From positions 124,001-188,000 of the forward strand of contig JANSYN010000002.1 in NCBI GenBank assembly GCA_024742415.1: a stretch of DNA of 64,000 bases. The letters run 5' to 3'. This DNA comes from Gammaproteobacteria bacterium (GTDB lineage: Bacteria; Pseudomonadota; Gammaproteobacteria; Pseudomonadales; Halieaceae). The notes beneath the pieces were generated by a model, which saw only the letters and a program-made list of their open reading frames with translations, did not search any database and was not told where the DNA came from. Below are positions 30,109-40,110 of the stretch, in pieces. Every line of letters begins with the position of its first letter. Position 1 is the first letter of the stretch. Made by a program: the position numbers and the translations under genes.

Positions 30109-32256
30109 ATGATTTACCAGAGCGACGAGCTGACGATACAGCGTCTGGATGGCGACATCGCCGAGCTTAACTTCGACCTGCAGGGCGAATCCGTCAACAA
30201 GTTCAACAATGCCAGCGTTGACAGCCTGACCCGCGGCCTTGATGCGCTCGAGGCAGAAACGGGCATCAAGGGCCTGCTGGTCACCAGTGGCAAGCCTGTT
30301 TTCATCGTCGGTGCGGACATTACCGAATTTACCAGCCTTTTCGGTTCCAGTAAGGACGACATCATTCCGTTCACCCGCACCAACAACGCCAATTTCAATC
30401 GTATTGCCAGCCTCCCCTACCCCAGCGCCGTAGCAATCAACGGCTTTGCCATGGGCGGCGGACTGGAATGCTGTCTTGCCTGCGATTTTCGCGTGATGAG
30501 CAGCGCCGCCAAAATTGGTCTGCCCGAAACCAAATTGGGCATTCTGCCCGCCTGGGGCGGTACCGTACGCTTGCCGCGCATGATCGGCGTGGATGAGGCC
30601 GTGATGTGGATGGCCACCGGCGCCGAGAAACGGCCCGCCGACGCGCTCAAGGCAGGCGCAGTCGATGCTGTCGCCGAGCCCGACCAACTGCGCGACATCA
30701 CCCTGGCCACGTTGCACAATGCGATAGACGGCAAGCTGGACTACGTTGAGCGTCGTGCGCGCAAGCATGGCCCACTGCCGCTGAACGACACCGAAGCCAT
30801 GATGTCGTTTTTCACCATCAAGGCCATGGTGGCGGAGCAGGCAGGCCGCAACTATCCCGCTCCCATCAAAGTGGTTGAGGTCATAGAAGCCGCGCGCGCC
30901 ATGAGCCTGGAGGATGCGCTGGCCGTCGAAGCCGAGGGCTTTGCGGAACTGGCGGTAACGCCAGTCGCGGCGGCTCTGGTGGGTGTGTTTCTGAACGACC
31001 AGCTGTTGAGCAAGACCGCCAGGGGTTGGGAGAAAAAAGCCGACAAAAAAATCGAGCAGGCCGCCGTGTTGGGCGCGGGCATCATGGGCGGCGGCATTGC
31101 CTATCAAAGTGCGCTTAAGGGCGTACCGATAAAAATGAAAGACATCGCCCAGGAAGGGCTCGACCTTGGGCTGTCTGAAGCAACCAAGCTTCTGGCCAAG
31201 CGGGTTGACCGTGGCCGCATGAGCGCAACGCAGATGGGCACTATCCTCAGCAGCATTGACCCGACCATGAGCTACACCGGCTTTGATGCAGTGGATATCG
31301 TGGTCGAGGCGGTGGTTGAAAATCCCAAGGTAAAGAAGATGGTACTGGCCGAGACCGAGCAGCAACTGCAAAAGGATGCCGTGCTCGCCTCGAATACTTC
31401 GACCATCTCGATCACGCACCTTGCGGAGGATCTGGAGCGTCCAGAAAACTTCTGCGGCATGCACTTCTTCAATCCCGTACATGCCATGCCGTTGGTAGAG
31501 GTCATCCGCGGTGAGAAAAGCTCAGACGCCGCCATCGCGCGCACCGTGGCCTATGCCAACCAGTTAGGTAAAAAGGCCGTCGTGGTGAACGACTGTCCGG
31601 GCTTTCTGGTCAACCGGGTGCTGTTCCCCTACTTCGGCGGCTTTAACGCCCTGGTGCGCGATGGCGCAGACTTTCAGGCGGTGGACAAAGTCATGGAGCG
31701 TTGGGGCTGGCCGATGGGCCCGGCCTACCTGATGGATGTGGTTGGCATCGACACCGGCGTGCACGCCGCCCAAGTGATGGCCGAAGGCTTCCCGGATCGC
31801 ATGCAGAACGATTACAAAACCGTCACCGAGGTCATGTTTGAGAACAACCGCTACGGCCAGAAGAACGACAAGGGCTTGTACGAATACGTGACCGACAAGC
31901 GCGGCAAACCCGGCAAGATTGTGAATGACGCTGTCTATGACCTGATCAAGCCAGTGGTTGGCGCACGGGTTGAGTTCGAACGCGAGGACATCGTCTGGCG
32001 CATGATGCTGCCGATGGCTATTGAAATGGCGCGCTGCGTTGAAGAAGGTATTGTGGGCTCACCTGCCGAGGCCGACCTGGCGCTGCTCTATGGTGTGGGG
32101 TTTCCACCGTTTCGCGGGGGTATATTCCGCTGGATGGACACCGTTGGCATGGCACAAATCGCACAGGCGTCTGAGAAATTCGCCTCCCTGGGCAAGGCCT
32201 ATGAACTGACCGAGCGTATGCAGGCCATGCTGGCCAGCGGCGAGACCTACTACTGA
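30109..32256 (+). CDS. fadB: Fatty acid oxidation complex subunit alpha
   Basis: A 715-residue multifunctional beta-oxidation enzyme. Residues 1-190 are the enoyl-CoA hydratase/isomerase with oxyanion-hole MGGGLE and catalytic Glu120 and Glu140 (IGLPETKLGI). From about 315 comes 3-hydroxyacyl-CoA dehydrogenase: the Rossmann motif VLGAGIMGGGIA, catalytic His452 in GMHFFNPV, and NDCPGFLVNR. It pairs with FadA in the alpha2beta2 complex, encoded 76 bases downstream. The length matches FadB rather than the anaerobic FadJ; the ATG follows a weak CAGGA-type site. Confidence 0.95.
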   Translation: MIYQSDELTIQRLDGDIAELNFDLQGESVNKFNNASVDSLTRGLDALEAETGIKGLLVTSGKPVFIVGADITEFTSLFGSSKDDIIPFTRTNNANFNRIASLPYPSAVAINGFAMGGGLECCLACDFRVMSSAAKIGLPETKLGILPAWGGTVRLPRMIGVDEAVMWMATGAEKRPADALKAGAVDAVAEPDQLRDITLATLHNAIDGKLDYVERRARKHGPLPLNDTEAMMSFFTIKAMVAEQAGRNYPAPIKVVEVIEAARAMSLEDALAVEAEGFAELAVTPVAAALVGVFLNDQLLSKTARGWEKKADKKIEQAAVLGAGIMGGGIAYQSALKGVPIKMKDIAQEGLDLGLSEATKLLAKRVDRGRMSATQMGTILSSIDPTMSYTGFDAVDIVVEAVVENPKVKKMVLAETEQQLQKDAVLASNTSTISITHLAEDLERPENFCGMHFFNPVHAMPLVEVIRGEKSSDAAIARTVAYANQLGKKAVVVNDCPGFLVNRVLFPYFGGFNALVRDGADFQAVDKVMERWGWPMGPAYLMDVVGIDTGVHAAQVMAEGFPDRMQNDYKTVTEVMFENNRYGQKNDKGLYEYVTDKRGKPGKIVNDAVYDLIKPVVGARVEFEREDIVWRMMLPMAIEMARCVEEGIVGSPAEADLALLYGVGFPPFRGGIFRWMDTVGMAQIAQASEKFASLGKAYELTERMQAMLASGETYY

Positions 32257-32320
32257 GCACCGCAAGCCGGGGCGCTTCGCGTTGCGTACCGCCTCCTGCG
32301 TCAGCTATCGAATACTTTAA

Positions 32321-33514
<1,194 letters not shown>

Positions 33515-33824
33515 GGCTGGGCAACATGCCTGTTTAGCCAGTCAATCAGATAGGCGTTGAACACATCGGCCTGATCGCGCAGGCCGGGCCCGGTTGCGCC
33601 TTTCGTTACCACACGCCGTTGGCAATTCGGTACATCGGATTGCCATCAGCGCTCCTAATCGGCCATAACTTGATCTGAAACATCCACTGGCGGCAAGGGT
33701 AGACCTATGCTTCACGTATCGGCACACCACCCATCCACCTGGCCAGAAATGCAGGAAGCGATAAGGACAGGCCGGTTATTGCAGCAGCGCGACTGGCAAG
33801 GCGCTCTGCGGGAGGGCATGAATA
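33515..33824. other. Non-coding gap between fadA and the SDR gene
   Basis: 310 bases without a recognisable gene, terminator or repeat. The only clear element is a GGGAGGG ribosome site near 33810-33816, just before the SDR start codon. Confidence 0.45.
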
Positions 33825-35351
33825 ATGCGCAGGCAGACCGTCTTCATTACCGGCACCACCGGCTCCATGGGCGCGGCGGGGCTGCGCGAGTTGCTGCAGC
33901 GCAGGGATCGCTTTGACCTGGTAACGCTGGTCAGGCCCAGCCCCCTGAACAGGAAGAAAATGGCCCACCTGGCGGGCGCGCCCGGCGTAACGATCGTGTG
34001 GGGCGACCTGACCTGCTATGACGATGTGCTGGCCTGTGTCAGCCAGGCCGATATCGTACTGCACCCTGCTGCACTGATTGCCCCGGCCGCGGATCACAAC
34101 CCCGCGGCCGCGCGCACCATTAACGTCGGCTCCATCGACAACATTCTGCGCGCGATCAAGGCGCAACCGGATCCGGACGCCATCAAGCTGGTGAACATCG
34201 GCTCGGTTGCCATGACCGGTGACCGCCTCTATCCAATCCACGTTGGCCGCACCGGTGACCCGCTGAAACCGAGCATCTACGATGCCTATGCCTGCACCAA
34301 GATCGACGCCGAGCAGCGCGTTGCCGAATCAGGCTTGAAGCACTGGGTCAGTTGTCGCCAGACATTCATCGCCGTGCCAGACACCTTGAGCCTGATGGAC
34401 CCCATCATGTTCCACCAACCGTTGGAAACCTGTATTGAGTTCTGCACCGACAGGGATTCGGGCCTGATGCTCGCCAATGCCTGCGAACGCGACGTGCCAG
34501 ACACCTTCTGGCGCAAGTTCTACAATATCGGCGGTGGCGCCAACGCTCGCATCACCTTCGTGCAACTGATGGAACGCGTTTACGGGGCGCTGGGGTTGGG
34601 CACCCCTGACCAACTGACCCGGCGCAACTGGTTTGCACTGCGTAATTTTCACTGCCAGTGGTTTGAGGACTCAGCGAGACTCGATGACATCCTGCACTTC
34701 CAGAGCATGGGCGTGGAGGAGTACATCGCCTCCATACTCGCCGAGTCGCCCTGGTATGTGCTGCTGCCCGCCAGGCCGGGCCTGCGCTGGCTGTTTGCCA
34801 ATCGGCTGGCCCGGTACCTCGTGCGACGCCTTGTGATGCAGCCCATGGCTTGCAACAGTCGCGACAGCACCGGCTATTGGCTCAAACACGACTTGCAGGA
34901 CCGCATCTCGGCATTTTTTGGTGACAGGCAGGCGTGGGAGCAGATACCCGCGTCGTGGGATTCGATCCGACGACCTGCCTTCGACGACTATCAACGCCTT
35001 GATCACGGCTATGACGAATCGCTGGAGCCAGCACAGTGGCGCCTTACCGACATGCAGGCCGCCGCCGAATTCCGCGGCGGTCGCTGCCTCAGCAGCACAA
35101 TGAGCGCGGGAGACATTTTTCAGCCGCTGCACTGGCAGTGCTGGCGTGGTCACGATTTCGAGTTGTCGCCCAACACCGTACTGCACGGCGGCCATTGGTG
35201 CCCGCAGTGCGCGCCGCAGGTCGCAGGCTGGGACTACGACACAGAGGCCAGTCACAATCCTTTTTTCGCCCAGGTGTGGACACCAAACCACGCGCCCTCG
35301 GAGTCTCACTTCTACCCGGCAGATTGCTATCTCGATGTGCTGCAGCACTAG
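33825..35351 (+). CDS. NAD(P)-dependent epimerase/dehydratase with C-terminal zinc-finger-like module
   Basis: A 508-residue extended short-chain dehydrogenase. The N-terminus has FITGTTGSMGAAG (nucleotide-binding) and DIVLHPAALI; the Ser and the YxxxK pair of extended SDRs appear as VNIGSVAM and YDAYACTK. Residues about 330-420 are unlike standard SDRs. The C-terminal 75 residues contain Cys439-x3-His443 (CWRGHDF) and Cys459-x2-Cys462 (GGHWCPQC), a treble-clef/zinc-ribbon-like pattern followed by a Trp-rich tail. It is upstream of a wax ester synthase, so a role in lipid or sterol-like substrate conversion is plausible but unproven. Confidence 0.75.
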   Translation: MRRQTVFITGTTGSMGAAGLRELLQRRDRFDLVTLVRPSPLNRKKMAHLAGAPGVTIVWGDLTCYDDVLACVSQADIVLHPAALIAPAADHNPAAARTINVGSIDNILRAIKAQPDPDAIKLVNIGSVAMTGDRLYPIHVGRTGDPLKPSIYDAYACTKIDAEQRVAESGLKHWVSCRQTFIAVPDTLSLMDPIMFHQPLETCIEFCTDRDSGLMLANACERDVPDTFWRKFYNIGGGANARITFVQLMERVYGALGLGTPDQLTRRNWFALRNFHCQWFEDSARLDDILHFQSMGVEEYIASILAESPWYVLLPARPGLRWLFANRLARYLVRRLVMQPMACNSRDSTGYWLKHDLQDRISAFFGDRQAWEQIPASWDSIRRPAFDDYQRLDHGYDESLEPAQWRLTDMQAAAEFRGGRCLSSTMSAGDIFQPLHWQCWRGHDFELSPNTVLHGGHWCPQCAPQVAGWDYDTEASHNPFFAQVWTPNHAPSESHFYPADCYLDVLQH

Positions 35352-35509
35352 CCATTGACTGGCCTGTCGCTCATGCATCGGCAAAGCAGAACCCAAACCA
35401 AAACAGGGTCTACGCATCGCCGGGACAGACCGGGCACACGACGACATCACGACGACAAAACTAAAAAAAACAGCTAAAACAGTCTTAAAACTCTGCAAGA
35501 CCTAAGCCA

Positions 35510-35542
35510 GGACATAACCAGAACATAACCAGAACATAACTA
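35510..35542. repeat. Three 11-bp direct repeats upstream of the wax ester synthase gene
   Basis: GGACATAACCA, GAACATAACCA and GAACATAACTA in tandem, ending 21 bases before the start codon. The 11-base period equals one helical turn, as expected for stacked regulator half-sites, but it could also be simple sequence duplication in the leader. Confidence 0.8.
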
Positions 35543-35563
35543 CACCGACACAAGGACAACACC

Positions 35564-37027
35564 ATGCAACAACTCGGCGGACTGGACAACCTCATGATCG
35601 CGGGAGAAGTCCCGAACATTCCCATGCATATGTCGGCGCTGATGATCTATGAGACCGGCGGCAAGGCAGGTACCAACAGGTTCGCCGAAGCACTGGAATC
35701 GCGCTTTCTGGCGCTGGCAGACCAGCATTTCCCGATCCTGCGTTGCCGCCTCGAAACACTGCCACTGCAACTCGACAACGCTTACTGGGTAGAGGACCCG
35801 CGCTTTAACCTGCACTACCACATCAGCCGTGTGGCCCTGCCCAGCCCAGGCAACTGGCAGCAACTGTACGCGCTGTTTGCACGGTTTCATGCGCAGCCGC
35901 TGGACCACGCCCGGCCCTTGTGGGAGGTGATGATGGTAGAGGGCCTGGACCGCCTGGAGGGCGTTCCCCGCGGCAGCACCGCCCTGTTTTTGAAGATTCA
36001 CCATGCGGTGGTCGATGGTAAAAGCGCCCTGCGGTTGATTACCAGCCTGCACAGCCTTGACCCTGATCCGGATGCGCCAACGCTTGCCGATACGATGCCC
36101 GACAACGCAGCGCCCGACAGCGATTTTCAGGCGCCCTCCTTGATCTCGAAATACGGCCGCGCCTGGTGGCACAGCATTGAGCGACCTCTGGATATGGCCG
36201 GCACACTGGTCAAGCTGCTGCCCGACCTGCTCAGCGGCGCCACGTCGGCGAACAAAGACGCCGCGCCACGCCCGCCCACCCCACACGCCTTTTTCAATGC
36301 AAAAGTCGATGCGGACCGGGTTGTCGGCCACATTCGAATGGACATGGCCCTGTTGCGCAGGCTGGAGAAAAAGCACCATTGCACCATCAACGATATTGCC
36401 CTGTGCGTTGTTGCAGGCGCGCTACGTCACTATCTGCTGGAAACAGGCCAACTGCCGCAAGACGACCTGCAGGCGCTCATGCCCATCGACATCCGGCGCA
36501 AGGACAAGGACGGCACTATTGGCAATCACCTGAGCGTGGCCAAAGTGTGCCTGTATACGTCTTACAGCGAGCCCGACAAGCGCCTGGCAGCGATTTGTAG
36601 CGAGTCATCAGCGGGAAAGAGGCAAAGTAAAAAGAAGAGCAACCACGCCCTGCTGCACCTGGTGGACGATATCCATCCGGCTGTCATGCTTTGGTTGGGC
36701 CAGTGGTTGATCAATTCAGGACAAATAGACAAACTTCCGCAAACGGTGAACACCGTGGTCACCAATGTGCCGGGACTGTCCAGCGAGGCCTACCTGGTGG
36801 GCGCACGGCTCATCGACTATCTGGGTTTTGGCCCGCTGGCACCGAATATGGGGCTGTTCCATACGGTTTCGAGCACGCAGGATCATGTGAACGTCACGTT
36901 CCTGAGCACGGCTGCCTTCGTTGGCGACGGCACGGGTTACCTGAAAGCATTGCAGCATTCACTGGCAGAGGTTTCCGCCCTTAAGGCCACTGGTACCCCT
37001 GGCCGCAAACCTCGCGCAGGCGCGTAA
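35564..37027 (+). CDS. Wax ester synthase/diacylglycerol O-acyltransferase (WS/DGAT)
   Basis: A 487-residue bifunctional acyltransferase that joins acyl-CoA to fatty alcohols or diacylglycerol to give storage wax esters or triacylglycerol. The active-site motif HHAVVDG is at 146-152; PLW (118-120), the ND motif in INDIALCVVAGALRHYL, and NTVVTNVPG near the C-terminus are family landmarks. The length is typical. An AAGGA site precedes the ATG and three 11-bp repeats lie just before it. It follows the SDR gene by 212 bases on the same strand and lies near fadBA, linking storage-lipid synthesis and breakdown. Confidence 0.93.
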   Translation: MQQLGGLDNLMIAGEVPNIPMHMSALMIYETGGKAGTNRFAEALESRFLALADQHFPILRCRLETLPLQLDNAYWVEDPRFNLHYHISRVALPSPGNWQQLYALFARFHAQPLDHARPLWEVMMVEGLDRLEGVPRGSTALFLKIHHAVVDGKSALRLITSLHSLDPDPDAPTLADTMPDNAAPDSDFQAPSLISKYGRAWWHSIERPLDMAGTLVKLLPDLLSGATSANKDAAPRPPTPHAFFNAKVDADRVVGHIRMDMALLRRLEKKHHCTINDIALCVVAGALRHYLLETGQLPQDDLQALMPIDIRRKDKDGTIGNHLSVAKVCLYTSYSEPDKRLAAICSESSAGKRQSKKKSNHALLHLVDDIHPAVMLWLGQWLINSGQIDKLPQTVNTVVTNVPGLSSEAYLVGARLIDYLGFGPLAPNMGLFHTVSSTQDHVNVTFLSTAAFVGDGTGYLKALQHSLAEVSALKATGTPGRKPRAGA

Positions 37028-37054
37028 AGCGCAGCGAGTGCGCGGCCGGGGCGC

Positions 37055-37369
37055 TTATTCCGCGCAATCCAGGCAGCGCGTGGTCTCGGGAAGCGCGCGC
37101 AGGCGCACCTCGCTGATCTGCGATCCGCAGTGGTCACACAGGCCATAAGTGCCGTTATTGATACGCTCGAGCGCCGCTTGTATGAGGGCAATGGAATGCG
37201 CGGTCTCGTTGCCGATGGCGTCGATGACCTCGTCGTTCTCGCGCTCCTGTGCCTGTTCGGCAGAATCACCGGAGTGGGCTCTGGTGACATCTTTCTTGAT
37301 GGCCTCCAGGCGCTGCCGCATCTCGGCCAGACGCGCCTCAAGCTGACTCCTGATCGTGTCTTCTGTCAT
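37055..37369 (-). CDS. TraR/DksA-type C4 zinc-finger protein
   Basis: A 104-residue small relative of DksA. A helical N-terminus (EARLAEMRQRLEAIKKDVT) is followed by an acidic segment and the zinc finger Cys-x2-Cys (GLCDHCGSQIS) and Cys-x2-Cys (RCLDCAE). Full-length DksA is about 150 residues and binds RNA polymerase with ppGpp; these shorter homologues may also modulate transcription. The classic DxxDxA tip is only approximated by NDEVIDA. It converges with the wax ester synthase gene and lies just downstream of a YdcH gene, with which it may form an operon. Confidence 0.85.
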   Translation of the reverse strand: MTEDTIRSQLEARLAEMRQRLEAIKKDVTRAHSGDSAEQAQERENDEVIDAIGNETAHSIALIQAALERINNGTYGLCDHCGSQISEVRLRALPETTRCLDCAE

Positions 37370-37384
37370 CCGCTCAACCTCCCA

Positions 37385-37627
37385 TCACTGTGCTGATGTC
37401 AGCATCCGATACAGTTCATCCTTGAGATGCACGCGCCTGAGTTTGGCGTCTTCTTCTGTGCGCGTCGTTACCGGCGTGACCTCCGCTTCCATATTTTCGA
37501 TGCTGGTGGTCAGTTCATGGTACTCATCGAACAGGCGACGGAAATGTGCATTACCGATCTTGAGCTCATGGATACGCTCTTTGAGTTCGGGAAATTCGTG
37601 GTGCAGGTCATGGTGTTCTATGGTCAT
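37385..37627 (-). CDS. YdcH/DUF465 family protein
   Basis: An 80-residue, highly charged helical protein. The N-terminal EHHDLHHEFPELKERIHELK and NAHFRRLFDEYHELT are the DUF465 signature, and the C-terminus is RRVHLKDELYRML. Function unknown in the family. The ATG has a very good AGGAGG site. It precedes the DksA-like gene by 15 bases on the same strand, so the two are probably co-transcribed. Confidence 0.88.
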   Translation of the reverse strand: MTIEHHDLHHEFPELKERIHELKIGNAHFRRLFDEYHELTTSIENMEAEVTPVTTRTEEDAKLRRVHLKDELYRMLTSAQ

Positions 37628-37865
37628 AAAGCCCTCCTGGGACAGTTCACGCCAACTAACTAAACAGCATAAGACCTGCAGCGCAGCCTGCCATGATCCA
37701 GATCATGCGGGGGTCACGGATACGCCGTATGAAGAACAATAAGGGGCCGGGCGACGCTGCCAACAGCCCAGTGTCGCGGCTTAGCCGCGTGAACTCGCTA
37801 CCGCGGAGCGGCGCGCGGCGCGATCGGTGGAGCGGTCAAACAGGCCTTTTACGACCTTCTGACCT

Positions 37866-37895
37866 TTGTCAGCGCCGCTACTATCGGTGTATGAT
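37866..37895 (+). promoter_or_regulatory. Sigma-70 type promoter of the tRNA-Arg gene
   Basis: TTGTCA and TATGAT separated by 18 bases. The expected start point is about seven bases before the mature 5' end of the tRNA at 37910. Confidence 0.65.
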
Positions 37896-37909
37896 CCCCC
37901 CCTCACAAA

Positions 37910-37986
37910 GCGCCCGTAGCTCAGCTGGATAGAGTAACTGGCTTCGAACCAGTTGGTCGGGAGTTCGAATCTCTCCGGGCGCGCCA
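37910..37986 (+). tRNA. tRNA-Arg (anticodon TCG)
   Basis: A complete cloverleaf of 77 bases with encoded CCA. The acceptor stem GCGCCCG pairs with CGGGCGC; the D stem is GCTC/GAGT; the anticodon stem ACTGG/CCAGT encloses the loop CTTCGAA, giving anticodon TCG; the T arm is GGGAG-TTCGAAT-CTCTC with one G-T wobble pair. TCG would read CGA codons. It stands alone, with a promoter before it and no other tRNA adjacent. A copy of its 3' end lies at 38240-38258. Confidence 0.95.
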
Positions 37987-38258
37987 CTTTTCACGACTGA
38001 CCCCCAGCCCCCCAAACCCAACCCAGAGGTCCCAAATAAGGGGGCAATAAGGGGTCAGAGCCCTTTACACAAATAAGGGGTCCAAATAAGGGGTCAGCGC
38101 CCTTTAAATAGATAACAAATAAGGAATCAGAGCCCAAGTACAGTGGGCAGAGCCCTTCACCATACCCCTTGAAGACTGCGCACCTGCAACTCGACTCAGT
38201 AGCCCCCCTCCTACATACTGGACTGACCTGCGCAGTGTACCGGGCGCGCCATTTTTCA
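37975..38258. repeat. Direct repeat of the tRNA-Arg 3' end flanking a 246-bp segment
   Basis: The 19 bases at 37975-37993 (last tRNA bases, CCA and trailer: CCGGGCGCGCCACTTTTCA) recur at 38240-38258 with one mismatch. Such tRNA 3'-end duplications are left by integrative elements (att sites) or by loss of a tandem tRNA copy. No integrase is visible and the segment between holds only short repeats. Confidence 0.75.
38034..38157. repeat. Cluster of short degenerate repeats (AATAAGGGGTCAGAGCCC type)
   Basis: At least three copies, near 38045-38066, 38083-38105 and 38116-38134, plus partial ones. The best two differ by one base over about 20. The core AATAAGGGGTCAG(A/C)GCCCTTTA resembles dispersed intergenic repeats that I recall from environmental proteobacteria. 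No transposase is adjacent. The rest of this gene-free stretch up to the HDOD gene (38259-38461) has no clear feature beyond a weak TACAAT -10-like sequence near 38412. Confidence 0.75.
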
Positions 38259-38461
38259 AGGCGCTCCACCGGATCCAGCACACAGCTGCCAGAAAATGCC
38301 AACTGATCGGGCGCCTGAAGAGGCTCACCCACAGGTCGGGTCAACACCGGGCCGCAATCGTGGCACAATCATGAAGAAGGTAAGTTAGTGCTTTGCAGGC
38401 CGTATTTCTGTTTTACAATCGATTGCACTTTTTTCGTTTCGCAGCCCACCAGAGTCTCGAC

Positions 38462-39394
38462 ATGAACAACGACATCAAGCAAATCTCATCGAAACACGCA
38501 AACCCTTTCAAGGATGCACAAGACGCGGCCGAAGAAACCTCCGGGCCGTCCGCCATTGACGTCGCCGCGCTGGAGTTTGTGAAGCAGCTCGGGGTTGAGC
38601 TACAAGCGGGCGAGTTCGACCTGCCACCCTTTCCCGATACCGCGATGAAAGTGCGCGAGTGTATCCAGGACCCGGCGGCGGATAACCGCGCACTGGCGGC
38701 TATCGTCGCCAAGGAGCCGGCGCTCGCGGCGCGACTGATGCGCATGGCCAACTCGGTGATGATGCGGCGGGGGCCCATTGAGGTGACCGACATTCCCACC
38801 GCTATTTCACGCGTTGGTATGACCATGGTCCAGAATGCGGCAACGTCATTTGCTGCGCGGGAGGCATTCAAGGTGCCGCCTGGCAGTGCGTGTCTTGGCG
38901 AGCTGAACGAGTTGCGCCGAATGAGCCTCAAGGTCGCGGCCATCGCCTACCTGCTTGCCAAAAGCGTGCCCAGCGTCGGCAAACCGGACGAGGCGATGTT
39001 GGCCGGGCTCCTGAGCGCCGTCGGCAAGTTCTACATCTATACCAAGGCCTCGGATCACCCCGAGCTGTTCACCGACAGCACAGCCCTGAAGTCAATGCTG
39101 AATCAGTGGCACACCGGCGTGGCGCGCGCAATCGTGGAATCCTGGGAGTTTCCAGACGCCATCGCCGTCGCCGTAGACGAGCAGGAAGTCAAGGAGAAGG
39201 ACCGCATCGATTCAGCGGACCTGAGCGACCTGCTGCTCGTGTCGAATATCATTGCACGCGCCGGCGTTGAGGCAGCGCAGCAGCTCGGCGAGCTGGACTC
39301 GCTGGCGCGCATGCGCATGAGCGCTGAAAAACTGCATACGCTGCTGGCAGAAAGCGAAGAAGAGATTCAATCTATGGTCGCGGCGATGAGCTGA
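38462..39394 (+). CDS. HDOD domain protein
   Basis: A 310-residue protein with an HDOD domain from about residue 40: LPPFPDTAMKVRECIQDP, VAKEPALAARLMRMANS, and IPTAISRVGMTMVQN. HDOD domains are catalytically dead HD-type modules found in bacterial signalling and motility regulators. No second domain is fused. The ATG at 38462 is preferred over an upstream TTG because the extra 23 residues lack domain character. It is the first gene of the motility-linked region. Confidence 0.85.
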   Translation: MNNDIKQISSKHANPFKDAQDAAEETSGPSAIDVAALEFVKQLGVELQAGEFDLPPFPDTAMKVRECIQDPAADNRALAAIVAKEPALAARLMRMANSVMMRRGPIEVTDIPTAISRVGMTMVQNAATSFAAREAFKVPPGSACLGELNELRRMSLKVAAIAYLLAKSVPSVGKPDEAMLAGLLSAVGKFYIYTKASDHPELFTDSTALKSMLNQWHTGVARAIVESWEFPDAIAVAVDEQEVKEKDRIDSADLSDLLLVSNIIARAGVEAAQQLGELDSLARMRMSAEKLHTLLAESEEEIQSMVAAMS

Positions 39395-39519
39395 GCAGAT
39401 CGACTGCCTGTGCCAGGATAGCGATACGGCAAAAAACTGGAATAGCGCACTCTCGAGCATTGGCGTCCCACGGGTTAGTATTACCGCACCGGGCACGCCA
39501 GTGACCAGGGCCACCGACC

Positions 39520-40089
39520 ATGGACCGACCGATGCCAGCCACCACACACGCGACCACTGAGTCTGCCACCCCCGCCACGCGCGCTGCACGCAGGCTCGTA
39601 TACAGGATGCTATGCCTGCTGTGTTTGAGCATGCCGGCAGCGCACAGCGGCCATGCCCAGGAAACGCTGCGCTTGACCTTCGCTGAAGGTACAGCCGCAA
39701 CACAGGGTTACAGCACGCGTGCCCCCCTTGTTCTGTCGGTTATGGACGGGCAGGAACTGATCCTGGAGCGCGCCAGTGGCCGCGATTACCAACTGGAGGC
39801 CACCGCTGCCGCCTGGAGCTGGACACAGGTACAGCAAATACCACGCAACAGCAGCACACTGCGCGTCACGCCCCGGCGCAAGGCCAACACGGTGCAGCTT
39901 CAGGTTAGCTATCGCGCGCAGCAAGCGGACGATGTGCTCTCCTACAGCGCCACGGTCAGCGGAGAACTGGGCGAATGGATTGTGCTGTTGGGCGTCAGGC
40001 CCGCAGATTCCCCGGAAGGTGGCAGGCATTACTCCACGACGTCAGTGACAGACGAGCTTGCGGTCAAGGTAGAACTGGCTGTGCCCTGA
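39520..40089 (+). CDS. Exported protein of unknown function
   Basis: A 189-residue protein with an N-terminal Arg-rich lead and hydrophobic signal (RMLCLLCLSMPAAHSGHA, cleavage after about residue 46). The mature part is beta-rich: RLTFAEGTAATQGYST, ELILERASGRDYQLEA, TVQLQVSYRAQQADDVLSYSATVSG. I do not recognise the family; the size and fold suggest a periplasmic or secreted beta-sandwich. It converges with the J-domain gene. A second ATG four codons in is an alternative start. Confidence 0.6.
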   Translation: MDRPMPATTHATTESATPATRAARRLVYRMLCLLCLSMPAAHSGHAQETLRLTFAEGTAATQGYSTRAPLVLSVMDGQELILERASGRDYQLEATAAAWSWTQVQQIPRNSSTLRVTPRRKANTVQLQVSYRAQQADDVLSYSATVSGELGEWIVLLGVRPADSPEGGRHYSTTSVTDELAVKVELAVP

Positions 40090-40110
40090 GGTTTGCCGCG
40101 CAACCGGTTA

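Noticed and set aside
30058-31482. 474-codon open frame on the - strand inside fadB
   Set aside because: Antisense to a perfectly conserved enzyme; product looks random (His/Gly/Ala-rich).
37987-38260. Second tRNA or CRISPR array in the repeat cluster
   Set aside because: Only the tRNA 3' end is duplicated, with no cloverleaf upstream of the copy; the repeats are irregularly spaced and degenerate, with no cas genes.
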